From: Pseudomonas sp. B21-023
Lineage (GTDB): Bacteria; Pseudomonadota; Gammaproteobacteria; Pseudomonadales; Pseudomonadaceae
Length of the DNA: 64,000 nt
Assembly: GCF_024749165.1 (NCBI RefSeq)
Contig: NZ_CP087190.1
Span: 4,065,501 to 4,129,500 of the forward strand
Reading direction: 5' to 3'
The position numbers and the translations under genes were made by a program. The notes under the pieces were generated by a model that saw only the letters and a program-made list of their open reading frames with translations, did not search any database and was not told the origin of the DNA. Position 1 is the stretch's first letter. Each line of letters begins with the position of its first letter. Positions 10,101 through 16,642 of this stretch are shown here, in pieces.

Positions 10101-10212
10101 GCTGTTCACCCTGTTCATCCTGCCCACCGTGTACTCGCTGCTGGCCAAGGACCACCGTGCCAGCGAAGACCCACGCCTGCAGGAACTGGCCGCCTACACC
10201 CAGCCGGCCTGA
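7135..10212 (+). CDS. RND multidrug efflux transporter, inner-membrane pump (HAE-1 family)
   Basis: A 1025-residue proton-driven RND pump that exports drugs or toxic metabolites from the periplasm and inner membrane. Typical features are the N-terminal first membrane helix (FIRRPVLTLVVCAMIVMLG), the periplasmic porter domain, the proton-relay helix 4 with the Asp pair in GLVVDDAIVVVENVHRH, helix-6 region signatures, the internal second half (VTFIFAILVIYLVLAAQFESL) and GLISKHGILMVEFANE. The length is normal for MexB/MexI-type pumps. The start at ATG 7135 has an AAAAGGA ribosome site just upstream. It forms one unit with the adaptor and the TolC-like gene. No adjacent regulator was found. The gene is closer in feel to MexI-like pumps than to MexB, but the substrate is unknown. 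Confidence 0.93.
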   Translation: MKFTDLFIRRPVLTLVVCAMIVMLGLLALLNLPIRQYPQLESATITITTEYPGARSQLMQGFVTQPISQAVASVDGVDYLSSTSTQGKSVISVRLKLNADSNKALTEIMAAVNQVKYRLPEGAYDSVVAKSSGEGTAVIYVGFSSKDIGLPAITDYISRVVQPRLAAIDGVAEAQILGGQKLAMRLWLDPARMAARNLSASDVAEAIRQNNFQAAPGQTKGQYVSANININTDLTSVDQFRQMVVRRDGDTLIRLSDIGTAELGATSYDTSGIMDGEPAVFIGLHATPAGNPLTIVGSVQEMMPQIRETMPPGMTANIVFEVARFIQASIDEVVKTLVEAVVIVAVVIFLFLGSLRSVLIPLVTIPLSLIGAAAIMSLFGFSINLLTLLSMVLAIGLVVDDAIVVVENVHRHIEEGKTPLHAALVGAREIAGPVIAMTLTLAAVYAPIGLMGGLTGALFKEFAFTLAGAVVVSGVVALTLSPVMSAFLLNRQASEGPMARGAERFFHWLGKGYGRLLDVSLHHRWLTLAIAAAVFVSLPILYLGAQRELAPVEDQAQVLAVAKAPQYANIDYTQMYAHRMDRLFATFPETDITWVVNGNDGPRTAFGGANLSTWEKRQRSADQLQAEIQKAVGEIEGVAIFAFQLPPLPGSTGGLPVQMVIQSSQDHRVVFDAMDKIKQAAMASGLFAVVDSDLDFNSPLVNINIDRSKANDLGISMQAIGDALAVLVGENYVNRFALDGRSYDVIPQVARAQRLSAEMLVGQYVKAANGAQVPLSTLVSFDMSIEPNKLTQFNQLNSATLQAVPAPGVSIGDAVQFLAAQANALPTGFSHDWLSDARQFVQEGSALVVTFIFAILVIYLVLAAQFESLRDPLVILVSVPMSVCGALIPLYLGYATVNIYTQIGLVTLVGLISKHGILMVEFANELQQADQLDRRTAIERAAQIRLRPILMTTAAMVVGLVPLLLASGAGAHSRFSLGLVIVIGMLVGTLFTLFILPTVYSLLAKDHRASEDPRLQELAAYTQPA

Positions 10213-10290
10213 CCCCTTAGCCCGCCCTCCCCTGTGGCAGCCATGACCGGCTGCCCCTGGGAGCGGCCGGCCCGAATAAAGAGAAACGAC

Positions 10291-11658
10291 ATGCTACGTA
10301 AGACCCTTCTGCCCCTGCTGCTGCTGGCGCCCCTGGCCCAGGCCGTTGCCGCCGACCGTGCGACGCTGATGTCGGTGTACGCCCAGGTGGTCGAGCACAA
10401 CAGCGACATGGCCGCCGCCCGCGAGAACTACCTGGCCCGCCGCGAGGCCGTGCCCCTGGCCCGCGCCCGCCTGCTGCCGCAGGTGGCCCTGGATGCCGAG
10501 GCCGGCGACGTGCGCAGCGACCGCCGCCAGGTCGAGCAACGCAGCGGCAGCCTGTACCGCCTGAGCCTCGACCAGCCGTTGTTCGACCTCAGCCGCTGGT
10601 TCGACTACAAGGCCGCGCAGTCCGAGAACGAACAGGCCGAACTGGACTTCTCGGCATTCCAGCAGCAGCTGATCCTCGACACCGCCAGCAGCTACTTCGA
10701 CACCCTGCTGGCCGAGGACAATTTGGCCACCGCCAAGGCCGAGCTGCGCGCCTTCGACCGCCAGCTGCAACAGACCCGGCTGAGCTACGACGCCGGCCTG
10801 TCCGACCAGAACGACATGCTCTCGGCCCAGGCCAGCTTCGACCGCGCCAGCGCCAACCTGATCGACAGCCAGCGCCGCAGCGAGGACGCCTACCAGGCAC
10901 TGATGCGCCTGACCGGCCAGGCCCAGCCGGCATTGGCCGGGATCCGTCACAGCCTGCCGGTGCAGGCGCCGGTGCCCGAGCGCGCCGAGGCCTGGGTCGA
11001 GCAGGCCATGGCGCAGAACCTGCGCCTGCGCGCCAGCCAGGCCGCCGTTAGCCAGGCCGGCCAGACCCTGCGCAGCAGCAAGGCCGATCACCTGCCGACC
11101 TTCAACCTGGCCATGGGCTACGCCGAGGGTGACAGCGACCTGATGGACTCCAGCGCGCACTTCGGCCAGCGCCCCGGCAACCAGCGCGACAGCTCGGTGA
11201 TGGTGCAGATGAAGCTGCCGCTGTTCAGCGGCGGCGGCACCAGCGCGCGGGTGCGCCAGGCCACCCATGAGCTGGCGCGTACCGAGTACGGCCGCACCAG
11301 CCTCGAACGCGAGGTGCTGGAAGGGTCGCGCAATGCCTTCCGCGCGGTGGTCAGCGATGTCGAGCAGGTGCGCGCGCGGCGCCAGAGCATCATCTCCAGC
11401 CAGGGCTCGTTGCGGGCCACCGAGGCGGGGTATGAGGTGGGCAGCCGCAACATCGTCGATATCCTCGATGCCCAGCGCGACCTGTACAACGCGGTGCGTG
11501 ACTACAACGTCTCGCGCTATGCGTACATCGTCGACAGCCTGCGGCTCAAGCAGCAGGCCGGCAGCCTGAGCCCGGAGGACCTGCGCGAATTGGCGGGGTA
11601 CCTGAAGCTGGATTACGAGCCGGAGCGGGATTTCCTGCCGAGTGATCTGCGCGGGTAA
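10291..11658 (+). CDS. TolC-family outer membrane efflux channel
   Basis: A 455-residue outer-membrane factor that completes the tripartite pump. It has a signal peptide ending near QAVAA. Two homologous TolC repeats follow: the first with QQLILDTASSYFDTLLAEDNL and the Ala/Gln-rich helices, the second with SRNAFRAVVSDVEQVRARRQ and GSRNIVDILDAQRDLYNAVRDY, the classic C-terminal OEP motif. Membrane strands such as FNLAMGYAEG and MKLPLFSGGG are visible. No lipobox cysteine is present, so it is TolC-like rather than OprM-like. An AAAGAGAAA ribosome site precedes the ATG at 10291. It is 78 bp downstream of the pump gene. Confidence 0.92.
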   Translation: MLRKTLLPLLLLAPLAQAVAADRATLMSVYAQVVEHNSDMAAARENYLARREAVPLARARLLPQVALDAEAGDVRSDRRQVEQRSGSLYRLSLDQPLFDLSRWFDYKAAQSENEQAELDFSAFQQQLILDTASSYFDTLLAEDNLATAKAELRAFDRQLQQTRLSYDAGLSDQNDMLSAQASFDRASANLIDSQRRSEDAYQALMRLTGQAQPALAGIRHSLPVQAPVPERAEAWVEQAMAQNLRLRASQAAVSQAGQTLRSSKADHLPTFNLAMGYAEGDSDLMDSSAHFGQRPGNQRDSSVMVQMKLPLFSGGGTSARVRQATHELARTEYGRTSLEREVLEGSRNAFRAVVSDVEQVRARRQSIISSQGSLRATEAGYEVGSRNIVDILDAQRDLYNAVRDYNVSRYAYIVDSLRLKQQAGSLSPEDLRELAGYLKLDYEPERDFLPSDLRG

Positions 11659-11716
11659 GGTATTGGTAATCGCGGGGCCCGTGCCCACGACAGGGTGTTT
11701 AGCGTCAGGCCTTGCA

Positions 11717-11811
11717 AGGTGTTCGCCGTAGCTCTTGCAGCGCCTGTCAGATCGAGCGCCGCCCGCGCGGCGCATCGCTGGCAAGCCAGCTCCCACATTT
11801 GTTTCGGGCCA
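11717..11811 (+). repeat. Left arm of a 95-bp inverted repeat (REP-containing)
   Basis: This arm is the reverse complement of 11939-12033 with a single mismatch (TTT here, TCT in the complement, near 11799). It contains a REP unit (GCTGGCAAGCCAGCTCCCAC) plus about 60 bp of longer repeated sequence that is not part of a normal REP. The 480-bp stretch 11659-12138 contains these two arms, a 127-bp spacer in which I recognise nothing, and no gene. Confidence 0.9.
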
Positions 11812-11938
11812 GTCTGTCCTGTGGGGTTATCACTGTCCGCCTTGGTGCATGCCTTGGGACTGGTGGGGCGCCAGTGGTGCCTACGCTGAAACCGCGTCGT
11901 ACCAACAAGGCGTACAGCCGCGGCAGCACAGGCATAAC

Positions 11939-12033
11939 TGGCCCGAAACAGATGTGGGAGCTGGCTTGCCAGCGATGCGCCGCGCGGGCGGCGCTCGATC
12001 TGACAGGCGCTGCAAGAGCTACGGCGAACACCT
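11939..12033 (-). repeat. Right arm of a 95-bp inverted repeat (REP-containing)
   Basis: The partner of 11717-11811, in opposite orientation and separated from it by 127 bp. A diverged third version of the same extended unit follows a REP at 13021-13093 (shared blocks GCGATGCGCCGCG, CGGCGCTCGATC, CAGGCGCT and CACCTGG/CACCTGGC), so this is a dispersed family rather than a one-off duplication. Confidence 0.9.
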
Positions 12034-12138
12034 GGTAGCCCTGATGCGGTCAATAACCCTCGCGCCAAAAGACCTTGAACGGGATGGTGTTTGGCGTGGG
12101 AGCGGCGGTGCGACTTGCCCCGCGATAGAGCCATCGGA

Positions 12139-12378
12139 TCAACCGGACCGGTTCAACCCCAACTCCATATCATCAATCAACGCCTTGGCCATGGCGCTCA
12201 ACATGCGCGCTGCGCTGCCCGCCATCAGGTCGCCTTCCATCTCGGCCTCGCAAGTGAGGTGGCGAATGCAGCCAAGCAGCACCGACAACTCGCTGAAGGC
12301 ATCCGCGAAGGGAATGCCCGGCTCGACCTTGAACAGGTCCATGCAACGGGTCCGGCCCGCGGTACGTGCATTGGTCAT
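12139..12378 (-). CDS. Small DUF3077-type protein
   Basis: A 79-residue soluble protein of a small Pseudomonas family that I recall as DUF3077. It has the compact motif LFKVEPGIPFADAFSELSVLLGCIRHLT followed by an acidic helix (MEGDLMAGSAARMLSAMAKALIDDM). The ATG overlaps the TGA of the upstream gene (ATGA at 12375-12378), so the two are translationally coupled. A frame running further upstream (to 12747) is just the out-of-frame shadow of the neighbour plus leader. No biochemical function is known to me. Confidence 0.7.
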   Translation of the reverse strand: MTNARTAGRTRCMDLFKVEPGIPFADAFSELSVLLGCIRHLTCEAEMEGDLMAGSAARMLSAMAKALIDDMELGLNRSG

Positions 12379-12614
12379 GGCTGCACCTGCGGCTTGTGTT
12401 CGAGCAAGGCACAGGCAAGCTGGCCAAGGTAGTCGCTGGCGGTGAACAGGCGGTCCTGGGTTTCGCCAGGTTCGGTCTTGAAGTAGATATCGAGGACATC
12501 GGAAATAGCCGTGGCCACTTCGACGGCGGCGGTCATGGCTTCTTCGCGGGTGAGGGTCGGGCGGATAGCGATGAAGGGGGCTAGACGCGGTGGGTCTGGG
12601 ACGATCTTTTTCAT
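12375..12614 (-). CDS. Small DUF6124-type protein
   Basis: A 79-residue protein beginning MKKIVPDPPRLAPF at ATG 12614, with the central motif FIAIRPTLTREEAMTAAVEVATAISDVLDIYF and the ending LFTASDYLGQLACALLEHKPQVQP. It resembles the small Pseudomonas family I recall as DUF6124, which typically sits beside a DUF3077-type gene, as here. The preceding 200 bp are leader-like and hold no credible gene. Function unknown. Confidence 0.7.
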   Translation of the reverse strand: MKKIVPDPPRLAPFIAIRPTLTREEAMTAAVEVATAISDVLDIYFKTEPGETQDRLFTASDYLGQLACALLEHKPQVQP

Positions 12615-13105
12615 GATGAAACTCCAGTGCGTGACAGGAGCGGCCATCTCGATCTTTCTCACGGACAAAGGTGGCAGCCGTACGCGGGGTGAGAAACCGG
12701 TGCACTGAAGCCGGCCAGACCGAAGTCTGCCCGCGCATGGCTGCCATGAAGCAATAGCCTTGGCAGTGCAGGTCGGGTTCTCACACCCGGTCACCTGATA
12801 TGGCGACCCAGTGAAGTTATCCGTGCGGTATTTCCCCGACAACGCAGCAGCTTCCGGCAAGCGCGTAGGATAGTTCCCAAGCTTTGCTGGCTGAAGCATT
12901 TGGTTTCAGGTTCGGAAAGATCCGACAGATCGCCGGGGCTGCTGCGCAGCCCTTTCGCTGGCAAGCCAGCTCCCACAGGAACGGCGCTTGGCTTGAGGGC
13001 GGCGCGGTCGGGGTAGGAGCCGGCTTGCCGGCGATGCGCCGCGTCAGCGGCGCTCGATCACTCAGGCGCTACGACAATGACGCCAAGCACCTGGCCCAAG
13101 CCCCA
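12615..13105. other. Intergenic 490 bp: leader plus REP units
   Basis: No gene seen. Positions about 12615-12900 are the upstream region of the small-gene pair. A hairpin (GGGCTGCTGCGCAGCCC, about 12936-12952) precedes a facing REP pair (about 12953-13040), and an extended repeat tail reaches 13093. The tail matches the family described at 11717-12033. Confidence 0.7.
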
Positions 13106-14002
13106 TCACCCCGGCCGATACTCCCGGCACCGCTCCCGCAGTATCTGCGCCAGCAACCGCACCTCGGGACTGTGCCGGTACTCCTCGGGATACCCCATGT
13201 ACATCGGCACCTCCCGCTCCCGCTGATGCTGCAGGTTGACCCGCACCAACCGCCCTTGCGCCAACCCCTGCTGCACCCGATGCTCCGGCAGCCAGGCAAA
13301 GCCCATCCCCCGCTCGACGAAGCTCTCGGCCGCCGCCAGGCTGCTCACCGTCCAACGCTGCGAGGTCCCTAGCCAACCACTGTTCTGCGAATTGCGCGTG
13401 CCGGAATCGCGGATCACCACCTGCCGGTGGTTCTTCATGTCGTCCAGGCTCAACTCGCCCTGCGCCTCGCTGAGCGGGTGGCTGGCCCCCACCACGCAGA
13501 TCAACGAGACATTCAGCAAGAACTCCTGCAGATACCCCGAGGGCAGGCTGCTGGCGATGCCCAGCTCGACCTTGCCGTCCTCCAGCAACTCGCGAGCCCC
13601 GGACAACGCCGTCTCGTACAAGCGGATACGGTGATCCTTGTACTCCAGGGCAAACTCCTGCAATGCCTGCTGCAGCAATTCGATGGGGAACAGCACATCC
13701 ACCGCCAGCGCCTGTTCGGTGAACAACCCTGGCTGGTATTGGTTAGCCAGGTGCTCGAGCTTCTGCGCCGCGCCCAGCAGGTGCTTGGCCTGGGGCAATA
13801 GCGCCTTGCCCAGCGAGGTGAGCACGGCCTTGCGCCCTTCGATGATGAACAGCTCCTGGCCCAGGAGCATTTCCATGCGGTTGACCGAATGGCTGATCGC
13901 CGACTGCGACTTGTACATGTGCTCGCCGGCCTGCTGGAAACCGCCGCACTCGACCGTGCAGACGAACGCGCGCCACTGATCAAGACTGATCTTGGAAAAC
14001 AC
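13106..14002 (-). CDS. LysR-family transcriptional regulator, divergent from the HMGS operon
   Basis: A 298-residue LTTR with an N-terminal winged HTH (FVCTVECGGFQQAGEHMYKS then QSAISHSVNRMEMLLGQELF) and a LysR substrate domain (VLFPIELLQQALQEFALEY... LICVVGASHPLSE... GMGFAWLPEHRV). An unusually strong AGGAGGT ribosome site (14007-14013) precedes two consecutive GTG codons at 14005 and 14002. The second has the better spacing and is used here. The gene is transcribed away from the biosynthetic operon, and a 584-bp AT-rich region lies between them. By the usual LTTR arrangement it probably controls that operon and itself; the co-inducer is unknown. Confidence 0.9.
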   Translation of the reverse strand: MFSKISLDQWRAFVCTVECGGFQQAGEHMYKSQSAISHSVNRMEMLLGQELFIIEGRKAVLTSLGKALLPQAKHLLGAAQKLEHLANQYQPGLFTEQALAVDVLFPIELLQQALQEFALEYKDHRIRLYETALSGARELLEDGKVELGIASSLPSGYLQEFLLNVSLICVVGASHPLSEAQGELSLDDMKNHRQVVIRDSGTRNSQNSGWLGTSQRWTVSSLAAAESFVERGMGFAWLPEHRVQQGLAQGRLVRVNLQHQREREVPMYMGYPEEYRHSPEVRLLAQILRERCREYRPG

Positions 14003-14586
14003 CACTACCTCCTTGTGTGCCCGGAAACCGGGCGACGAATCCTTTGTCCTGCGGCGTTGTACCACAGCTGCCGCCAACACATGAAGACCGTGCCGCGATG
14101 CGCGCACTTTTTGTCACTATTCGCCCAGCCCGCTTCGTGCGACAACAACGTCCCGCACAGTGCCTGGCACTAATGGATGAATTTTGGACAAGGAGTGTCC
14201 CCCCATGCAGATATGCACAAGCGATACGGCATAAAACAATAGCCGGAACAACACGGCAAAATAAAAGGCGATAACGCCATAAAATTTTCATATTAAAACA
14301 ATTGAAAATTTTAATTGCCCTATTGTTCGACAATCCCCCTTCCAAGCCTTTTATGAAAGCCGCGTGACAGCACGGGGCCTGCGTCTGCGCGCGCTAAAAA
14401 AAAGAATAACTTAATAGCCAAAAAAACCATGAACAGGCGTCATCAATCCCATCTGAATTATTCGCTTTTTTTGGCAAAAGCTTCAGCCGCAATAATTAAA
14501 TGGCCAGCAGGGACTGGCACCGGAACAACAAGACCGGTTGTGTATTTTGGGATTTTTTCAACAGTGAAAAATAATTGGGCATACAC
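14003..14586. promoter_or_regulatory. AT-rich divergent control region of the HMGS operon and LysR gene
   Basis: This 584-bp region is far richer in A/T than its surroundings and has no gene. It holds a perfect 11-bp inverted repeat with a 12-bp spacer (TAAAATTTTCA at 14280-14290, TGAAAATTTTA at 14303-14313) and a perfect short palindrome ATTGTTCGACAAT (14322-14334). Both are plausible LysR or global-regulator (H-NS/MvaT-type) sites. No confident -35/-10 pair could be fixed. The AT bias suggests silencing by MvaT-like proteins or acquired DNA. Confidence 0.5.
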
Positions 14587-15774
14587 ATGAAAATCGGCAT
14601 TGATGATATTGGGCTGTCTGTACCGCAACACTTTTTTGCACTGGAAGAACTTGCCGAACGGCATGGTATCGACCCGCAGAAGTACCTGGTCGGCATCGGC
14701 CAGGAGTTCATGGCCGTGCCGGCCCCGGACGAAGACATCGTGACCCTGGCGGCCAACGCCGCCCTGCCGCTGCTCGATGACGCCACCCGCGCCTCGATCG
14801 CCACGGTGATCCTCGCCACCGAGAGCGGCATCGACCAGTCCAAGGCCGCCGGCCTGTTCGTCCACAGCCTGCTCGGCCTGCGCGCCGACTGCCGCGTGGT
14901 GGAGTTCAAGCAGGCCTGCTACGGCGCCACCGCCGGCTTGCAGATGGCCCGTGCGCTGGTCGCCCAGCGTCCTCACGAAAAGGTGCTGGTGATCGCCACC
15001 GACATCGCCCGCTACGAGCAGAACTCCGAGGGCGAATGCACCCAGGGCGCCGGCGCCGTGGCCATGATCGTGGCCGAGAACCCGCGCCTGCTGGAGCTGC
15101 ACCCGCACCAGGGCCGCTACAGCCTGGACGTCTCGGACTTCTGGCGGCCGAACCTGCGCAGCACCGCGCTGGTCGATGGCAAGCTGTCGATCGAGGTCTA
15201 CCTGGAGTCGCTGCGCAACGCCTGGCAGAGCTACCGCGCCGATGGCGGCCTGGGCCTGAAGGACATGAGCTTCCTGTGCTTCCACCAGCCATTCACCAAG
15301 ATGGCGAAGAAGGCCTTCTCGGTGTTCGAGGCGATCGAACCCGAAGCGGCCAAGGCCCTGGGCGAGCAGGCCTACGCCACCAGCCAGCTGTACGGCAAGG
15401 CCATCGGCAACTGCTACACCGCCTCGCTGTACATCGCCCTGCTGTCGCTGCTGGACAACAGCGACGAGGACCTGACCGGGCGCAACATCGGCCTGTTCAG
15501 CTACGGTTCGGGCAGCGTCGGCGAGTTCTTCAGTGCCACCGTGGTGCCGGGCTACCAGGCCCATTCGCGGCGCAAGGCGCATGCGCGCATGCTGGCCAGC
15601 CGCACCCGCCTGGGCCATGAGCAGTACAGCGCCTGGTTCTACGGCGACAACCACCCGGCCGTGGCCGACTACAGCACGCCGTACGTCACCGGCGGCGCGT
15701 TCCGCTACGGCGGTTGCGAGGGCTATCGCCGTCAGTACGAGAGCACCGCCCTGTCCCTGAAGATGGCGAGCTGA
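14587..15774 (+). CDS. 3-hydroxy-3-methylglutaryl-CoA synthase-like enzyme
   Basis: HMG-CoA synthase condenses acetyl-CoA with acetoacetyl-CoA; PksG-type relatives do the same on ACP-bound beta-keto chains. With the ATG at 14587 the product has 395 residues and its catalytic triad falls at the numbering known for the Staphylococcus enzyme: Glu79 (in LATESGIDQSKA), Cys111 (in QACYGATAG) and His233 (in CFHQPFTKMA). All three are intact. The ribosome site is weak. It is the first gene of a tight operon that has no ACP, ketosynthase or other PKS gene, and no mevalonate pathway genes were seen in the window, so a CoA-bound substrate feeding a secondary product is the likely role. Confidence 0.88.
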   Translation: MKIGIDDIGLSVPQHFFALEELAERHGIDPQKYLVGIGQEFMAVPAPDEDIVTLAANAALPLLDDATRASIATVILATESGIDQSKAAGLFVHSLLGLRADCRVVEFKQACYGATAGLQMARALVAQRPHEKVLVIATDIARYEQNSEGECTQGAGAVAMIVAENPRLLELHPHQGRYSLDVSDFWRPNLRSTALVDGKLSIEVYLESLRNAWQSYRADGGLGLKDMSFLCFHQPFTKMAKKAFSVFEAIEPEAAKALGEQAYATSQLYGKAIGNCYTASLYIALLSLLDNSDEDLTGRNIGLFSYGSGSVGEFFSATVVPGYQAHSRRKAHARMLASRTRLGHEQYSAWFYGDNHPAVADYSTPYVTGGAFRYGGCEGYRRQYESTALSLKMAS

Positions 15775-15779
15775 CGACC

Positions 15780-16562
15780 ATGAGCGACGTGCTGCTGAGC
15801 TGGCCGCAACCTGCGGTCGCCTGCCTGACCCTGAACCGTCCGCATGCCGGCAACGCCCTCGACGAGGCCCTGCTCGGGGCCTTGCACGAGCAGCTGCAGG
15901 CCCTCGCCGAGCACCCCGGGCTGCGCGCCCTGGTGCTCGACGGCGCCGGCGAGCACTTGTGCACCGGGGCGGACCTGGAGTGGATGCGCCGCAGCCGCGA
16001 GTTCGACCATGCGCGCAACCTGGAGGACGCCAGCCTGCTGGCCAACGTCCTGCAGCGCCTGGACGACTTCCCGGTGCCGGTGCTGATGCTGGCCCGCGGC
16101 GCGGTGTTCGGCGGGGCCTTGGGCCTCTTGTGCTGCGCCGACCATGTGCTGGCCGCCGAGGATGCGCGGTTCTGCTTCAGCGAGGCGCGCCTGGGCCTGG
16201 CCCCGGCCTTGATCAGCCCCTACGTGGTGCGCGCCATGGGCGTGCGCCAGGCACGGCGCTACATGCTCTCGGCCGAGGTGTTCGGCACCGAGGATGCGCT
16301 GCGCCTGCAGCTGGTCCACCGCCTGGTGCCCGCCGCCGAGCTGGAGCAGGCCCGCGACCGCTGGCTGGCCACCCTGCTGCAGACCGGCCCCCAGGCCAGT
16401 CGCGAGATCAAGCAGATGCTGGCGCGCCTGGCAGGCCGCGACCACCTGCTCGACGAGCAGGGTTGCAACCTGCAGCTGATCGCCCGCCTGCGCACCTCCA
16501 GCGAGGGCCAGCACGGTCTTGCCGCCTTCTTCGAACGCAGCCGCCCCGACTGGGCGCAATGA
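15780..16562 (+). CDS. Enoyl-CoA hydratase, LiuC-like (methylglutaconyl-CoA hydratase / HMG-CoA dehydratase)
   Basis: A 260-residue crotonase starting 5 bp after the HMG synthase stop. The oxyanion-hole segment GAVFGGALGLLCCAD and the following SEARLGLAPALISPYVVRA closely resemble LiuC of the leucine pathway, which interconverts HMG-CoA and 3-methylglutaconyl-CoA. As in that subgroup, the position of crotonase Glu144 is not a glutamate (Gly115 here), while the Glu164 equivalent (Glu135) is kept. Placed directly after an HMG-CoA synthase, the reaction would be dehydration of HMG-CoA. The specific assignment is an inference from motif similarity. Confidence 0.85.
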   Translation: MSDVLLSWPQPAVACLTLNRPHAGNALDEALLGALHEQLQALAEHPGLRALVLDGAGEHLCTGADLEWMRRSREFDHARNLEDASLLANVLQRLDDFPVPVLMLARGAVFGGALGLLCCADHVLAAEDARFCFSEARLGLAPALISPYVVRAMGVRQARRYMLSAEVFGTEDALRLQLVHRLVPAAELEQARDRWLATLLQTGPQASREIKQMLARLAGRDHLLDEQGCNLQLIARLRTSSEGQHGLAAFFERSRPDWAQ

Positions 16563-16642
16563 ACCCTGGGTGCGCGGACCACGAAGCCCGCGCCGTTCCG
16601 GCGTCGCCGACGACGCCCGACCTATGAGAAAAGGATTTTGCC

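Noticed and set aside
12139..12747. Single 202-residue protein instead of two small genes
   Set aside because: Its first 120 residues are out of frame with the better-supported 79-residue protein starting at 12614; only the last 79 residues look like a real family.
14587..15774. HMG-CoA synthase as part of a mevalonate pathway
   Set aside because: No HMG-CoA reductase or mevalonate kinase genes are in the window, and the neighbours belong to a different kind of pathway; Pseudomonas normally makes isoprenoids by the MEP route.
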